A stretch of 64,000 bases of DNA from Neodiprion pinetum (lineage: Eukaryota > Arthropoda > Insecta > Hymenoptera > Diprionidae), in NCBI RefSeq assembly GCF_021155775.2, contig NC_060236.1, forward strand, positions 17,658,519-17,722,518, given 5' to 3'. The notes under the pieces were generated by a model that did not search any database, had not been told where the DNA came from, and saw nothing but the letters and a program-made list of their open reading frames with translations. Position numbers and translations under genes: made by a program. Shown here piece after piece: positions 40,117 to 52,400 of the stretch; the stretch's first letter is position 1, and each line of letters starts with the position of its first letter.

Positions 40117-41104
40117 TGTTACGTCCCAGCCGGTAATCGCGGCTGCGCCCTCTCCACGCCAGTAATTACCGACGTGCAATTACCATAACAGCGTCATACA
40201 CTCTCTTATGATAAGCTCTTAGATCTATATCGATCCACACAGTTACCATCATAGTAAACAACATCAGTGCATTCGCAATTCTTATGCATCATAGCACCTG
40301 TCATCAAGCAATCCAACTCGTAGCTACGAAATACTAAGTAGTGAACGCGTTTCACATTTGAACCGGACATCTTTTTCAACACAATCCTGCATACAGAAAC
40401 GCGAAAAGCGTGAGACAGGAAATTCGTGAGAATTTCATTATCCTCTTTTCCTTAGAATGCGAATCGACAAAACGTCCTTTCAGCACCCACCGATTGGCTC
40501 TCACAGGCCAATCCTCCTGCGCTGACTTATCAAAGATCCTAGCACACTAATGAAGAGCTCCTTCTTAAACTCCTCCTACATCCATCTTCCCAGAGATCTC
40601 GAAAGACACAAAGCAGAATACAATTTAGCATCGAAGAGTAAAGAACATAAGTTAACGTCGAAAAATCAAGTACCAAATTAAACTTGGAATCATTTCCAAA
40701 TTCAAGTGCTTAGCAAATAAAGTAAATCTAACAAACTCTTAGAATTAGAAACACCGAACTCAAGTATTGCTATTGTAACAGTAATTAAACAACTTCACGA
40801 GTCTATAAGACATTGTTAAAACCTAACGTTAGGCTTTGTTCGAAAAGAACTTGTTGATTATTAGTAAATGTGTATTTTAAATTAAGGTTTTTGTGTAAAG
40901 ATAATTATTTCAATCACGTATAGTGATAGTTGACACGAACCAAAATAACCGAATTCACAGATAGTGGAGAGCTGTACCAGAAACCTGAACAAACCAAACA
41001 CCAGAGTTCGCATGCATGAACATCCAACGGTTGTGAAACTAAATTTAATCTGAATCAAGCAGCGAATGGAAGATCTCTCGCAGATGTTCTTCTGAAACGT
41101 AACA
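40117..41104. mobile_element. candidate solo LTR (988 bp)
   Basis: The segment starts TGTTACGTCCCAGCC and ends CTGAAACGTAACA, giving TG...CA termini with a 7-8 bp inverted match (TGTTACG/CGTAACA), as in LTRs of gypsy-type retrotransposons. Base composition inside (A-rich on the plus strand, patches of GC near the left end) differs abruptly from the T-rich flanks at both borders. An AATAAA lies at about 40719. No primer-binding site, gag or pol follows, so a solo LTR is inferred. No clean target duplication is visible (ACTGC left, CTAGT right), which lowers confidence. Confidence 0.45.
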
Positions 41105-43416
41105 CTAGTTGTTTTTCAATTCATAGATTAAAATCTGATTTTGAACATTGTATCCTTCGATTTTTTGAAAAATTTTCAAAAAAGCTACTTCCTATTTCAC
41201 AAATTTTGAGTCTGGTCCGGTTGTGGGAAAACAACTCTTTCTATCTTTTCTAAATTTTTCAAAATAATCGCAATTTTTTTCCGTATGAAAAACTTGAACT
41301 GCTATAACTTAGTATGATATAAGTATAATTTTTAATGCCTTATGAAATGAAATTACATAAAAAGTTACAAATGGAGATATACGGAAATCGACTAACCTTT
41401 TGCTCATGTTTTTCGAGTTCTGAGTAAAATTGTTTACTTGAGAAATGTTGGTGCTAGGAGAGCCTTCAACATTGATCATTTCTCATCTATCATTAAATTT
41501 GAAGTGTAAAATCGAATGGTGAAGATAATTTCGGATTCTTTCAATGTACCGTCGTTCGGCTTGTGTAACTGTATTTTGTTAAAATTAGTTTTGCCCAAGT
41601 GTTCTCTATAAATTGCAATTCCTCATAAATAATATTCGAAAAAATCATTCGACTCCCGAACAGAACAGCGGTGAACATGATAATTTATCTAATGACATTT
41701 TCGAAAGGCAACGCAATTTTTCAGGTATGCATAGAATCTTTTCTGCAAAGATGATTAGTCAATAATTGATGTGTTTATATTTACTGTGTTCACACGTGTT
41801 TCATAATCAACAGATGGCCGAGCTAAAGAGACAGCAATTACGCAGATACTACTATTCATAATTTGTAAAGAAAATCTACCGCTCAGTTGCATGAAAAAAG
41901 TTGGATTGAGGCACTTTGTAAAAACTATTGTGCCATTATACGAATTCAAAAGCAAGCAAACGGTAATTGGGTTGTGTATAATTATTATTTTATGAAAAAA
42001 GTTCATTCTATTTATAAAAATAAACGTTTATAGATGACACGACTAATTGAAGTTAAGTACCGGACTGTCAACTGTACTGTGCCAACGTACTGTTTTTAAA
42101 ACGAGATAAAGCAACACATAACAAATTAGGAAGAAAATATCTGCTTTCATTTACAACATTTTACACCCTCGTTTTAAAAACTCCATTATCAATCGTCTGT
42201 CAGTGCTACCAATGCAATCAATGCAGTTTCTAAGTAGGTTCGTCGTTAACTCTACAGTTTGGATCAAGAAATGTCCAGCTCCTCAAATGACGAAGCGCTT
42301 ATTACCGATTCAAATGATCTGTGGAGTATTCGCTACACCGAACAGCTAAAAGTACTCGCGAAAGCCCTTCGTTTACCGAAAATGCAACTTGTGAATTGAA
42401 CCGCTAAATTCCAATCCAATCTGATTGTGGGAAGACAGTAAAAATGCTATTCGTAGAACGTACCGGGATGTCGTGAAATACTTTACGGTACTAAGGACTT
42501 CAGTTGCTTTCAAGATGACGGTTTCTGGCCTCAAATACGTTTCATCGGATGACAGAACATGACTGACTTCAGCACACACATGTATGCCGGTATTCTTGGC
42601 CTCACTGGACAACCATTTTTGGGATGTCGCATGAAAAAACAATATTATTTTATGTGATTAACGTTTCGATTAGTATTTTCTGCAATAAGGGTTATCAAAA
42701 TTAAAATACAAAAATCATTAGGTGGGAATAAGACGAAGAACTTGGATCTATGCGTGATTTAATAAATCTATTTCAACTCTTCAATGTTTAAAAATTGCAG
42801 GCTGAAAAGAAAAAAGCCCAATCTCTAATTAACCGAGATGATGATGATTTTGTTCAACCTCCGATTCTATCGTCCCATAATTACCATGATTTCAACTGTA
42901 AAGACGTTTTTCGACGGAAATACTACGATTGTGATGATGGATCCAAACAGATTTCTACTCGTTTCGTTGAACAAAATTTTTTAAACAATCAAAATATTTC
43001 AATAAATTTACTTTTACCGTAAATAACTTACAATACTGATTTATAACTATAAATATGTTTGTTTTTTACACTCCGATTCTACCATGATCATTTTTTTCAG
43101 CTTACAAGCCAATGACAGGCATCCAATTACTTGCAAATTAACCACTTGACTTTTGGCTCGTGTGCCGAATCGTATGTCCACAGTATAGATTCCTTTACCA
43201 ATTTGAAATCACTGTAAGACTTTCTACATACAGGCCACTTCACACACTTCATGTCTCTTTTAACGTCCGTTCCACAGACAAGCCGTTAGGGTTATCTGGA
43301 CTAGTGGAACACCAGAATTAAGGCACTGTCAGTGCAAGTGTCCTGTTTATTTGCTGATGCGACTCTTCGGCGTATCTGCATGGCTAAAACTAGCCTCTAA
43401 TAAGTTTAAATATTGA
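41105..43416. other. no firmly supported gene
   Basis: This segment holds two short plus-strand pieces that could be exons (42271-42390 and 42801-43022; see findings), otherwise AT-rich sequence with no recognised content. Confidence 0.4.
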
Positions 43417-44568
43417 ATCTTTTGCAGTTATTATACTTACCGACAGAACAAGCGATCCGTAGTTCCTGCGCTCCAGGTCCGCTACCTGGTGAAACTCGAC
43501 TTACACGCCAAGCGCTCCGTAGTTTCTGCGCTCCAGGTCCGCTACCTGGTGAAACTCGACTTACACGACACGTGCTCCGTAATTTCTGCGCTCCAGGTCC
43601 GCTACCTGGTGAAACTCGACTTCCACGACAAGCGCTCCGTAGTTTCTGCGCTCCAGGTACGCTACCTGGTGAAACTTGACTTCCAGGACAAGCGCTCCGT
43701 GGTTCCTAGACGCCGGGTACGCTACCTGGTAAAACTCGACTTCCAAGACAAGCGCTCCGTAGTTTCTGCGCTCCAGGTCCACTACCTGGTGAAACTCGAC
43801 TTACACGACAAGCGCTCCGTAGTTTCTGCGCTCCAGGTCCGCTACCTGGTGAATCTCGACTTCCAGAACAAGCGATCCATAGTTCCTGCGCTCCAGGTTC
43901 GCTACCTGGTGAAACTCGACTTACACGACAAGCGCTCCGTAGTTTCTGCGCTCCAGGTACGCTACCTGGTGAAACTTGACTTCCAGGACAAGCGCTCCGT
44001 GGTTCCTAGACGCCGGGTACGCTACCTGGTAAAACTCGACTTCCAGGACAAGCGCTCCGTAGTTTCTGCGCTCCAGGTCCGCTACTTGGTGAAACTCGAC
44101 TTACACGACAAGTGCTCCGTAGTTTCTGCGCTCCAGGTACGCTACCTGGTGAAACTCGACTTCCAAGACAAGCGCTCCGTAGTTTCTGCGCTCCAGGTCC
44201 GCTACCTGGTGAAACTCGACTTCCACGACAAGCGCTCCGTCGTACCTACGCTCCAAGTCCACTACCTGGTGAGACTCAACTTCCAGAACAAGCGATCCGT
44301 AGTTCCTGCGCTCCAGGTCCGCTACCTGGTGAAACTCGACTTACACGACAAGTGCTCCGTAGTTTCTGCGCTCCAGGTACGCTACCTGGTGAAACTCGAC
44401 TTACACGACACGTGCTCCGTAATTTCTGCGCTCCAGGTCCGCTACCTGGTGAAACTCGACTTCCACGACAAGCGCTCCGTAGTTCCTGCGCTCCATGTTG
44501 TACGAGCACAAAAACCAGCTAGATTAGGCATCCGACCCCGAGCGAGCTTTCGCGAGCGAGGGTTTTGA
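43417..44568 (+). other. long open frame through the 60-bp array (383 codons, function unknown)
   Basis: A plus-strand frame is open from 43417 to the stop ending at 44568. It encodes 20-residue repeats of the form VRYLVKLDFHDKRSVVSALQ, ending in an Arg/Pro-rich unique tail. It has no ATG near its start, so if coding it would be an internal or terminal exon; a pyrimidine-rich acceptor (TCTTTTGCAG, ending at 43427) precedes the array. The other two mostly open frames (plus +1 and one minus frame) are interrupted in variant units. I do not recognise the repeat. With a 60-bp period a stop-free frame can persist by chance, so coding is unproven. Confidence 0.3.
43441..44494 (+). repeat. 60-bp tandem array, about 17.6 units
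   Basis: The period is exactly 60 bp throughout, with no indels. The consensus contains AAGCGCTCCGTAGTTTCTGC, then CTCCAGGTCCGCTACCTGG, then TGAAACTCGACTT. Variants are shared between non-adjacent units. The divergent TTCCTAGACGCCGGGTACGC version occurs at 43681 and 43981, and the ACACGTGCTCCGTAATTTCT version at 43561 and 44401. This points to segmental amplification of multi-unit blocks. Each unit holds a short hairpin (CCAGGT...ACCTGG). The last unit breaks off at about 44494. Confidence 0.97.
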
Positions 44569-46214
44569 AGGTAGTACTTTAGTATTTTTCTTGCTACCTT
44601 TAAAATAAGTCTATCTGCAAATCTATAATATACTTATCTATAATAATACGCTGACCGTATCTGTCATCCGAGCCGACTATTAAGTATTATAAGTATCTTT
44701 GGAGCTACTTTTCTAGCGAGAAAGTTCACTGTCTATAGTCGCCTTTAATAGTACTAGTGTATACTTATGTTTTAAAATTCCTTGAATATTTCTGAATATA
44801 CCTGGAACATTATTTGATGTGACTGATACATTCACCGAACGTGTTAAATTACACAAAAGTAAATACATATACATGAAATATTTTCGGTGAATACACTTGC
44901 AACATTATCGATTATCTTGAGTGCGTTCATTCAACATGTCAAGATGTATAAAACTAAATATTCGCTTGATTATTATGCAAACTTGTAATGTACATACATA
45001 TGGCATGTCTTTTGCATATTGTGAACGAGTCTTGAATATTCAAAACATATCCAATATTCTATGAGTCAATACCGGTGAAATAACGACCATTGTTTGATAA
45101 AAATGATGCACTCAATTCACGATGTTATTATTCAAATATTTCGATATTTTTTCAAGTATTATCACCTGAGACGGTCTTTTAGATATTTCGAAATATTTTG
45201 TCGCTATAATGCATGTTTTACATTATCGTATTTGGAAACAAATTGGTATCAATTTTTATTTCAGTAGTTATTATTACAATAATATTTAACGTGTAACGTA
45301 TCTGAAAAACTGCACACCTAAACACAGAATATAATGTGTACAGACAAAAGAATTTTCTTGTGATTATTTGCATTTATGAGCGCTCCGAGTGTCAGCCAAA
45401 TCGTCGATATTTGTACTGGAAATCACAAAATTTTTCAGAGAAGAATTGTAATCGTAACGGTTCTTCACCCTGCTTTCACTCAGGGTAATACTATACATAT
45501 ATAGTCAATGTTTACCGACCGAGTTAAATTATTTTTACCATTGTCAGTGCCAGTACGCGTCACTGGCCATAACACTACTAAAAATAGAGAGATTTTACAT
45601 GCAACACCGAGCAAAAATGTCCAAAAATTATTTTTAACATGTGAGAAAGAAAATGTACTGCAATTTATGATAATTCGATGACGAGCATATCTAGATTTGC
45701 TGGAATTATTATTGCGTAGAACAATTTTTTGTTACATTCGTACTAAGCATTGCTCGCAAATTGGCGGCAGTTGCGACATTCTCGCGTTAGCGATGTCTAG
45801 ACTAGTACAATAGCGAAAATAAGTAACATTTTACTCGGCTGGTAAAGACCGCCTATAAGGTCGATTGGCTCTAAAACTATTTTTCCACATTTCGATGAAT
45901 TAGTACGAGACCACAATGGAAAAAATCACTTGAAGAATTCTCGGTCAATTATACATAGGTTAACTAAAAAGGTCAGTTTCATTTTCGGCATTAGTAACAT
46001 ATATAATGTACCGTAACATAACCCCGATGTAGCATAGGTGTAAATAAAAATTTGGATCACCATTGAACGTTCGATCCTCAAACGAGGGCCGCAAATATCG
46101 AATCAGTCAATGCTGTTTACGGAGCTCATTACAATGAAGAGAAAAAATGGAAGTAGCGCAGGTTTGCTTGGCCAAATAATTAGCTGCTAGTAGATGACGC
46201 TTCGTTCCTCAGCT
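44569..46214. other. no gene seen
   Basis: AT-rich intergenic sequence between the tandem array and the DM4/DM12 gene promoter. Only a small hairpin (GAAGGTAG...CTACCTTT, 44566-44602) stands out. Confidence 0.5.
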
Positions 46215-46222
46215 TATAAAAG
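46215..46222 (+). promoter_or_regulatory. TATA box of the DM4/DM12-like gene
   Basis: TATAAAAG, followed 20-35 bp downstream by an initiator-like TCAGGACG region, lies about 200 bp before the ATG of the gene. The implied leader has a two-codon upstream open frame (ATG at about 46288 followed by an immediate stop), which could dampen translation slightly. The transcription start is inferred. Confidence 0.55.
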
Positions 46223-46414
46223 CGCGGAGATCTTCTCAGGACGGAAGTACGTTCGCGTCAAGGCGACCCCTAGTGTTCATTACAGAAATGAATTGAAGCG
46301 TTTGTGAACCTCGCTACTTAATTCAAGATTAAACATTCCGCCGTCGATAACTGCGAGTACATAAATATATCATAGAACAATAACATTAACAGTAAAAGTA
46401 TTAATAATTACACA

Positions 46415-49400
46415 ATGCGGCGTGTGTGTTTTCTCGTCACGTTGATCATACTCGTGACTTACGTGGCTGCTTTGGATGAAAAGTCATCGAAGCAGGCAGC
46501 TTTCGGTGAGGGAGACAATGCCGAGGATGAGGACGACAGCGACTACGATGATTACGATTATGCGTTGGAGGATAAAAAAGGACACAAGATAAAACGCAAA
46601 CACAAACTCTACCTCTGTAAGTTTTACAGTCATATATATGCACACGATTCGAGCACGGATTTTACTGTGGAGTAATCGCAGCCACATTCGAATTTCAGCG
46701 AAGAACGCCGGCTGTAGTACCGTGAATGTGTCTCCATGTAATTATTTATTTCACTTTTCTCTAGTCATGAATATATGCGTAGGTGTGCATTAGGCTGATT
46801 CAAAAAAAACGGCTAATTTTTTTTTTTCAAAATCCTCACATAAAAACTTCCGAGAAGGTGTGAAAAGACGCCTGTAAAAAGCAGAGCCCTTAATATTATT
46901 ATTAAGAGGTCGCGCATCGGGAATTTCTATTTCCCGTTTAAATAACACAGGAATAAATTTTTTTAAATTTTGCAATTTCGTATTTTTGCAACGGCTTATT
47001 GAATTAGCGGACCAAAGCATATTTTTGTAGGAAATTTGACGCTCTACAAAAAAAGTCCTTACAAAGTTTTCGATAGTCACACTCCTTCAAAAGTTATTCG
47101 CGGTCAAAGTTGAACTTACAAAAAAATTCAATGTTTTTTTTTTTTTCGATGATACTATGAATCTTTTCTCATTATTTTGTTATGAAGAGGATAGATTTCG
47201 GAAAAATTACATTTTTAAATAGTCAAGTGCATCAGTTATGGATTCTCCATGACAACATGTTTATTATTTAACATCGCATTTTTGTAAGGTAACTTTATAT
47301 TGACTCGATGGGAAAATTAATGATTGAAAAAGCCCAATTAGAGTAAGATATATTTATTAAATATATCTTTATAACAAAATAATAAGAAAAGATTCATAGT
47401 ATCATCGAAAAAAAAAAAAACATTGAATTTTTTTGTAAGTTCAACTTTGACCTCGAATAACTTTTGAAAGAGTGTGACTATCGAAAACTTTGTAAGGACC
47501 TTTTTTGTAGAGCGTCAAATTTCCTACAAAAATATGCTTTGGTCCGCTAATTCAATGAGCCGTTGCAAAAATACGAAATTGCAAAATTTAAAAAAATTTA
47601 TTCCTGTGTTATTTAAACGGGAAATAGAAATTCCCGATGCGCGACCTCTTAATAATAATATTAAGGGCTCTGCTTTTTACAGGCTTCTTTTCGCACCTTC
47701 TCGGAAGTTTTTATGTGAGGATTTTGAAAAAAAAAAATTAGCCGTTTTTTTTGAATCAGCCTAGTGTGCATACATACATATACCTATCTTCTCGTATCAG
47801 ACGCTTAACCATGCCTGAATTACGATTTCATAGCCAGAACTTATGCTCTCGGTATAGATCATTAAAGTGTTCTATAAGTGCTTCAGAAATCATGACAAAT
47901 GATGCTGAATACTTACACACTGCTAAAATTTTTGTATTTCTGGTAGAGTTGCCTTGGTGAGAATAAATTCTGCATTATTCTACGAAAACATGGATAAAGA
48001 TAAAATCATTGAAAATCATTTTTTTGTAAATTTTTTGTAGAAAGAGATGATATGTTACAAAAATTGTAATCATCTTACTTACTACAAGATAGAAAACCAA
48101 CCACCCTAAAAAATTGCGATAAAATTCGGTATATTTTGGTAATTATGTATTTATGCATCGAATACAGAAAATGTGCCAAAAACTGTAAAGAAACAGACAG
48201 AAAACTGATTCCGTGTCTGTTTCTATACGGTTTTTAGCACAGTTTCTATCTGCGTCTAACGGAGTTTTTACCAGGGATGAGATGTCAAACTATCAAGTCA
48301 CGAATAGAAATTACGTTGTTGTGACGACTCGTAGTAGTCATTAGTTATCAGTCAGTGCACGATAAAACTTTGCCAAATCTTTCCGAATTACCACATCAAC
48401 TATTTGAGATCTGCCAAGCCTAAGAAATTCTTATTACCAACATAACCTCCATAAGTTACATTTGTCAGCTCGGCTTGAGGTGGTCAGCCTGCGGGTCGTT
48501 TATGTAATTTCACTTTTCATATTTCCCACCATTTTGATTGGTTTGCAAAGTTCAGTCAACCAATCAGAATGCTTGGATGGTGGGAAATGTGAAAAGTGAA
48601 ATTACGTAACAGACCCTCTGGATTAAAACTCTACAAAGCTCGCGCATGCGCGGCCTGACAATCTGTTAAGTTTCGCTGTTTCCCGTCGTCTTACGCATGA
48701 AAAAGAAGAAATACAATCTAATTCGGACCTTATTCAATGTCGACGTAACCAATAAATTCTTTCCTAATAAATTCTTCTTTATGATTTCTTCACTTTAACT
48801 GCTCAGTGCGAAATTTTTTTTCTCGAAACCCTTCCAAATCCACCAGAGTAAATTCCAAATGCCATGAACAAAATCGACTTGCAGCTTACACCGGTACAAG
48901 TGGTATTTAATAATGACATGATGATTTCACAGTTGCCGGAGGTCTGAAGAGCTTAGCGGCATTCATCGCGATAAAAATAAAAATCATTTTGGTCGTTATC
49001 ACGGTAATTGGGATCATTGGATTTACCCTCAAAGTATTTGGAGCCCTGAAGTATATAGGATACCTTGGCGGGGGTTGTCCTGTTGTTCACGAGCCGGCTC
49101 ACGGATTAGGTACGTATATTTATATACCGTGAATTAATGGTGAATGGGAAAGGTGGAGTGTGCACGCGTCGACACAATATGCATGAGTATTAGACGAGCG
49201 TACTATTTGGCGAAATGATTTTTCACCTCTTGCGTGACGTCCGTCATACCGTTCACGAGCTACGGGCACCCCGATTCATCTTTGTAAACCTTAGGTTGGA
49301 AGCAGTTCGTGGCACCTAATAAACCGTTTTAGCTTGTACAAAATCAGTGTATGTATTGATTCATGCCACATTTCATTCCATTTAACAGGATAAAATTTTT

Positions 49401-52400
49401 ATTTACCCAAAATACATCTGTTATAATCTCAAATCACGAGGCTCAGAAAATCAGTAATCGCAGATCGAACAGACTCATCCCTAAGTGAGGCCTGACCTCA
49501 ATTCGGAAATAAATTATATCTATAGGGTAGCAATGAGTACGTGTCGATTTTAGTAATCCGAGAAGATATATTAGTAAGGAATTCGTCGGGGAAGGTCAAT
49601 TTTGACAGGAGAAAAACCGTTAGGGTTCTTTTAGCGACGTTACGGCTGGGCCCAGTCAGCCATCATCAGACTATTTATTGGAAAAGAAAACAAAAAAAAA
49701 AAATAACTTATATAATTACAGAGAACTTAGTAGGTGATCATCGAGCATAGACATATTGAAAATTTATATCTAATTTTATAGTGAACGTTAATGAGAGGAA
49801 ACTTACATTAAGATGTAATACCAATGAAACAACACATCTACTATATGACAGAATTGAATATAAGCAAATTCAAGTAGAACAAACAGCTCACGAGATGCTA
49901 ATTATATTTCTATTTGTGCGTTTGATGCATTATGCATTACATACACGGATGTAAAAACTGACGCCTTGATTGAACTCGGGCATAAAGTTTGGATAATCTT
50001 AGACGGAAGTAATTGCTTCCTAGGGTCAGATATTTTTTTCTCAATACGATATTGCGATGGAGATAAAAATGGAATATGCTAGATCAGTCCTGCACTGATC
50101 GTGAGAAAAAAGTCTATTCGTTGGCGTCGCGTGAAATTCTAGTAAAATAGGTATCGTACACTGAGAAAAATTTCATTCGTTACAGTAACTGGAAAAATTC
50201 AGTAAAACAGGTATCGTTAAAATAACTCTTTGAATATTGTTGGAATTACGAAAAACGAGCTACGCGTAACCATTTTGCGCTATTGTCGATCCTTTTTTGG
50301 TAATTGCGACGCAAAATCAGTTTCTTCGGTTCACTCTACTTTTTCAGTTAAATAAGGCTTTAACATCAATTTATTGTTGCACAAGCATTAAATTTTCGAA
50401 AAGGTCACAAGAAAATATATCAACAGTGATCGTAATGAGAAAGAATAGTAACGTATACTAGACTTTCGGGTAACAGCTAGAAAATTAATTTTCATTTTCT
50501 ACTTAGAACTATATTCTTCGACTGTGGTAAAAAATGAAAATAGTTAAGGACTGAGCGGTAACCGGAACTAGAAATTTCTCTCAGTTTGTGCAATGCGCGT
50601 ATGTATACCTATGCATAACAGGGGGTAAGAGAATAATTACCATATGAGACAATCTCATTTAGTTTAAAAACAAATAACACGTAGACCGAATGGGGAGGGG
50701 GAGGGATGTGGATGTAGCTTGAAATAAATTGGTTGTAGCTAATTGCTTAGTAACATGGGGCACGAAATTAATGGCAGTTCACTAACCCCCGCAGGAGTAT
50801 ACTGATATCAGGAATTTAAACGCGGCAGTTAGACTGTTACACGAAGACAAACAGCGTTGTGCCCTTTCTATCGATTACCTAAGGGCGAAAAAAATTACAC
50901 GATCAACTTTTTTGCACTCAACTTGAAGAATAAATGAAGTCATCTTTCATATGAGTTATAAATAATTGTTAAGAGGGAACAGATCAATTCAACTTCTGAT
51001 TCCATGGAATAAAATGAGCGTACCAGTTTTATCGGATTTTGAAGAGAAGCCTAATTGACAAGGAAAAGTCAGACAGTTTTTTTCGTCCACATTTCTCACA
51101 TATATTGGTAAATCTAACGTTAAACAACTATAAATCCGATTCCTTTATCTTACAGGATACTCAGTCACACCTCCACCTGATCACGTGCCGGAATACGGAT
51201 CCTGGGGCAATACCAATGACTGGTCATCATCTGGAAGTTGGGCACGCAGCTTGGTTCAAAGCTATATTGATACGGATATGATCTCTCATGCGTTAAAAAA
51301 GTGAGTTAAAAAGACAAAAGTTTTCAATCACTCATTCGCTTGTGTTAGTAAGCTTTTTTCTCAATCTTTTTTTTAACGAAATGTAATAGTAATTAATTTA
51401 CAAAAAACTAATACACGGTTAGCAAGTACGTTTTATAAACTTTACGGAAAAAGTTTGAGAATGTGATGTACCCAAATTAATTACGTTTACTGAATGCAAT
51501 TTATTGATCAATTCCTGGGTATGAAGATCCTAAAACTTTAGTCACGGAATTCCAATTAAAGAGCTTCATTCAACATGTACATTCGGCGCCAGGGTGTAAA
51601 GTAGGAGAATTTATAGCATGGCCCACTCGTAGAAATGCAAGAGAAACGTGAAAATGTAATTATGTCAAGCATTAAGCACAGTAAATCATAAAATACCGAA
51701 ACAACTGAGAGTGATCGCGAGAAAATCAGAGAGACTATTGAACCACTTTAAATTTTCATCAGGGAAGTCAAATTGTCACACTTTGAAAGGTAAATATCAA
51801 ACAACCAGGTTGTTCAAGCTCACCGTCTCCGCTGATTTAATGTCAACAAGGAAAGTTATCACGCACGCCAAGAAATCAACCAGAAATCCTAAGTTTACTC
51901 CCTGTCTCAAATTTCCGCTTTGTCTATTCCAGGTGACTTGTTAGTCCTAAGGAAACCAGCTAGATTCCTAAGGGAAATCAAAATAGTTCAAGTGGGTTAA
52001 TTTCTGCCGAGTTAATGAGCGGTTATAGGTTTCTACGAGTGTTGAATAACGAGACTGCGTTCAAATTCCGACAATTTATGAACTCGAGATAGCAGAACAA
52101 CCCGGAAGCAGTTCTAAAGACTATGTGCGATAGACACTGTACAAAAATCTGACTCGACAGAGAAGTTAAGCTATCATATACTTCAAAGAAACAAAAAAAA
52201 TATACGAAGAAAAAGTGCTTTTTCCGTAAACAAGAATTGACTAATTATCAAATCACTGAAAATGTCGCCTCAGTCTTTACCGCCCAAGTTAAGTGTCACG
52301 TATTTTGACTATTATCAATGCGCACGGATCACTGATGTGAAAATACCTAAGAATATCCAAATACGGTTTAGTATTAAGCAGCAATAATTCCAAGAAAAAG

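Noticed and set aside
43441..44494. CRISPR array
   Set aside because: The repeats are head-to-tail with no unique spacers, in a eukaryotic genome; it is a minisatellite.
46790..47764. Two mirrored 96-codon frames in the foldback arms
   Set aside because: They are the same sequence read from each inverted arm; no domain is recognisable and they lie within a transposable element, so they are not counted as genes.
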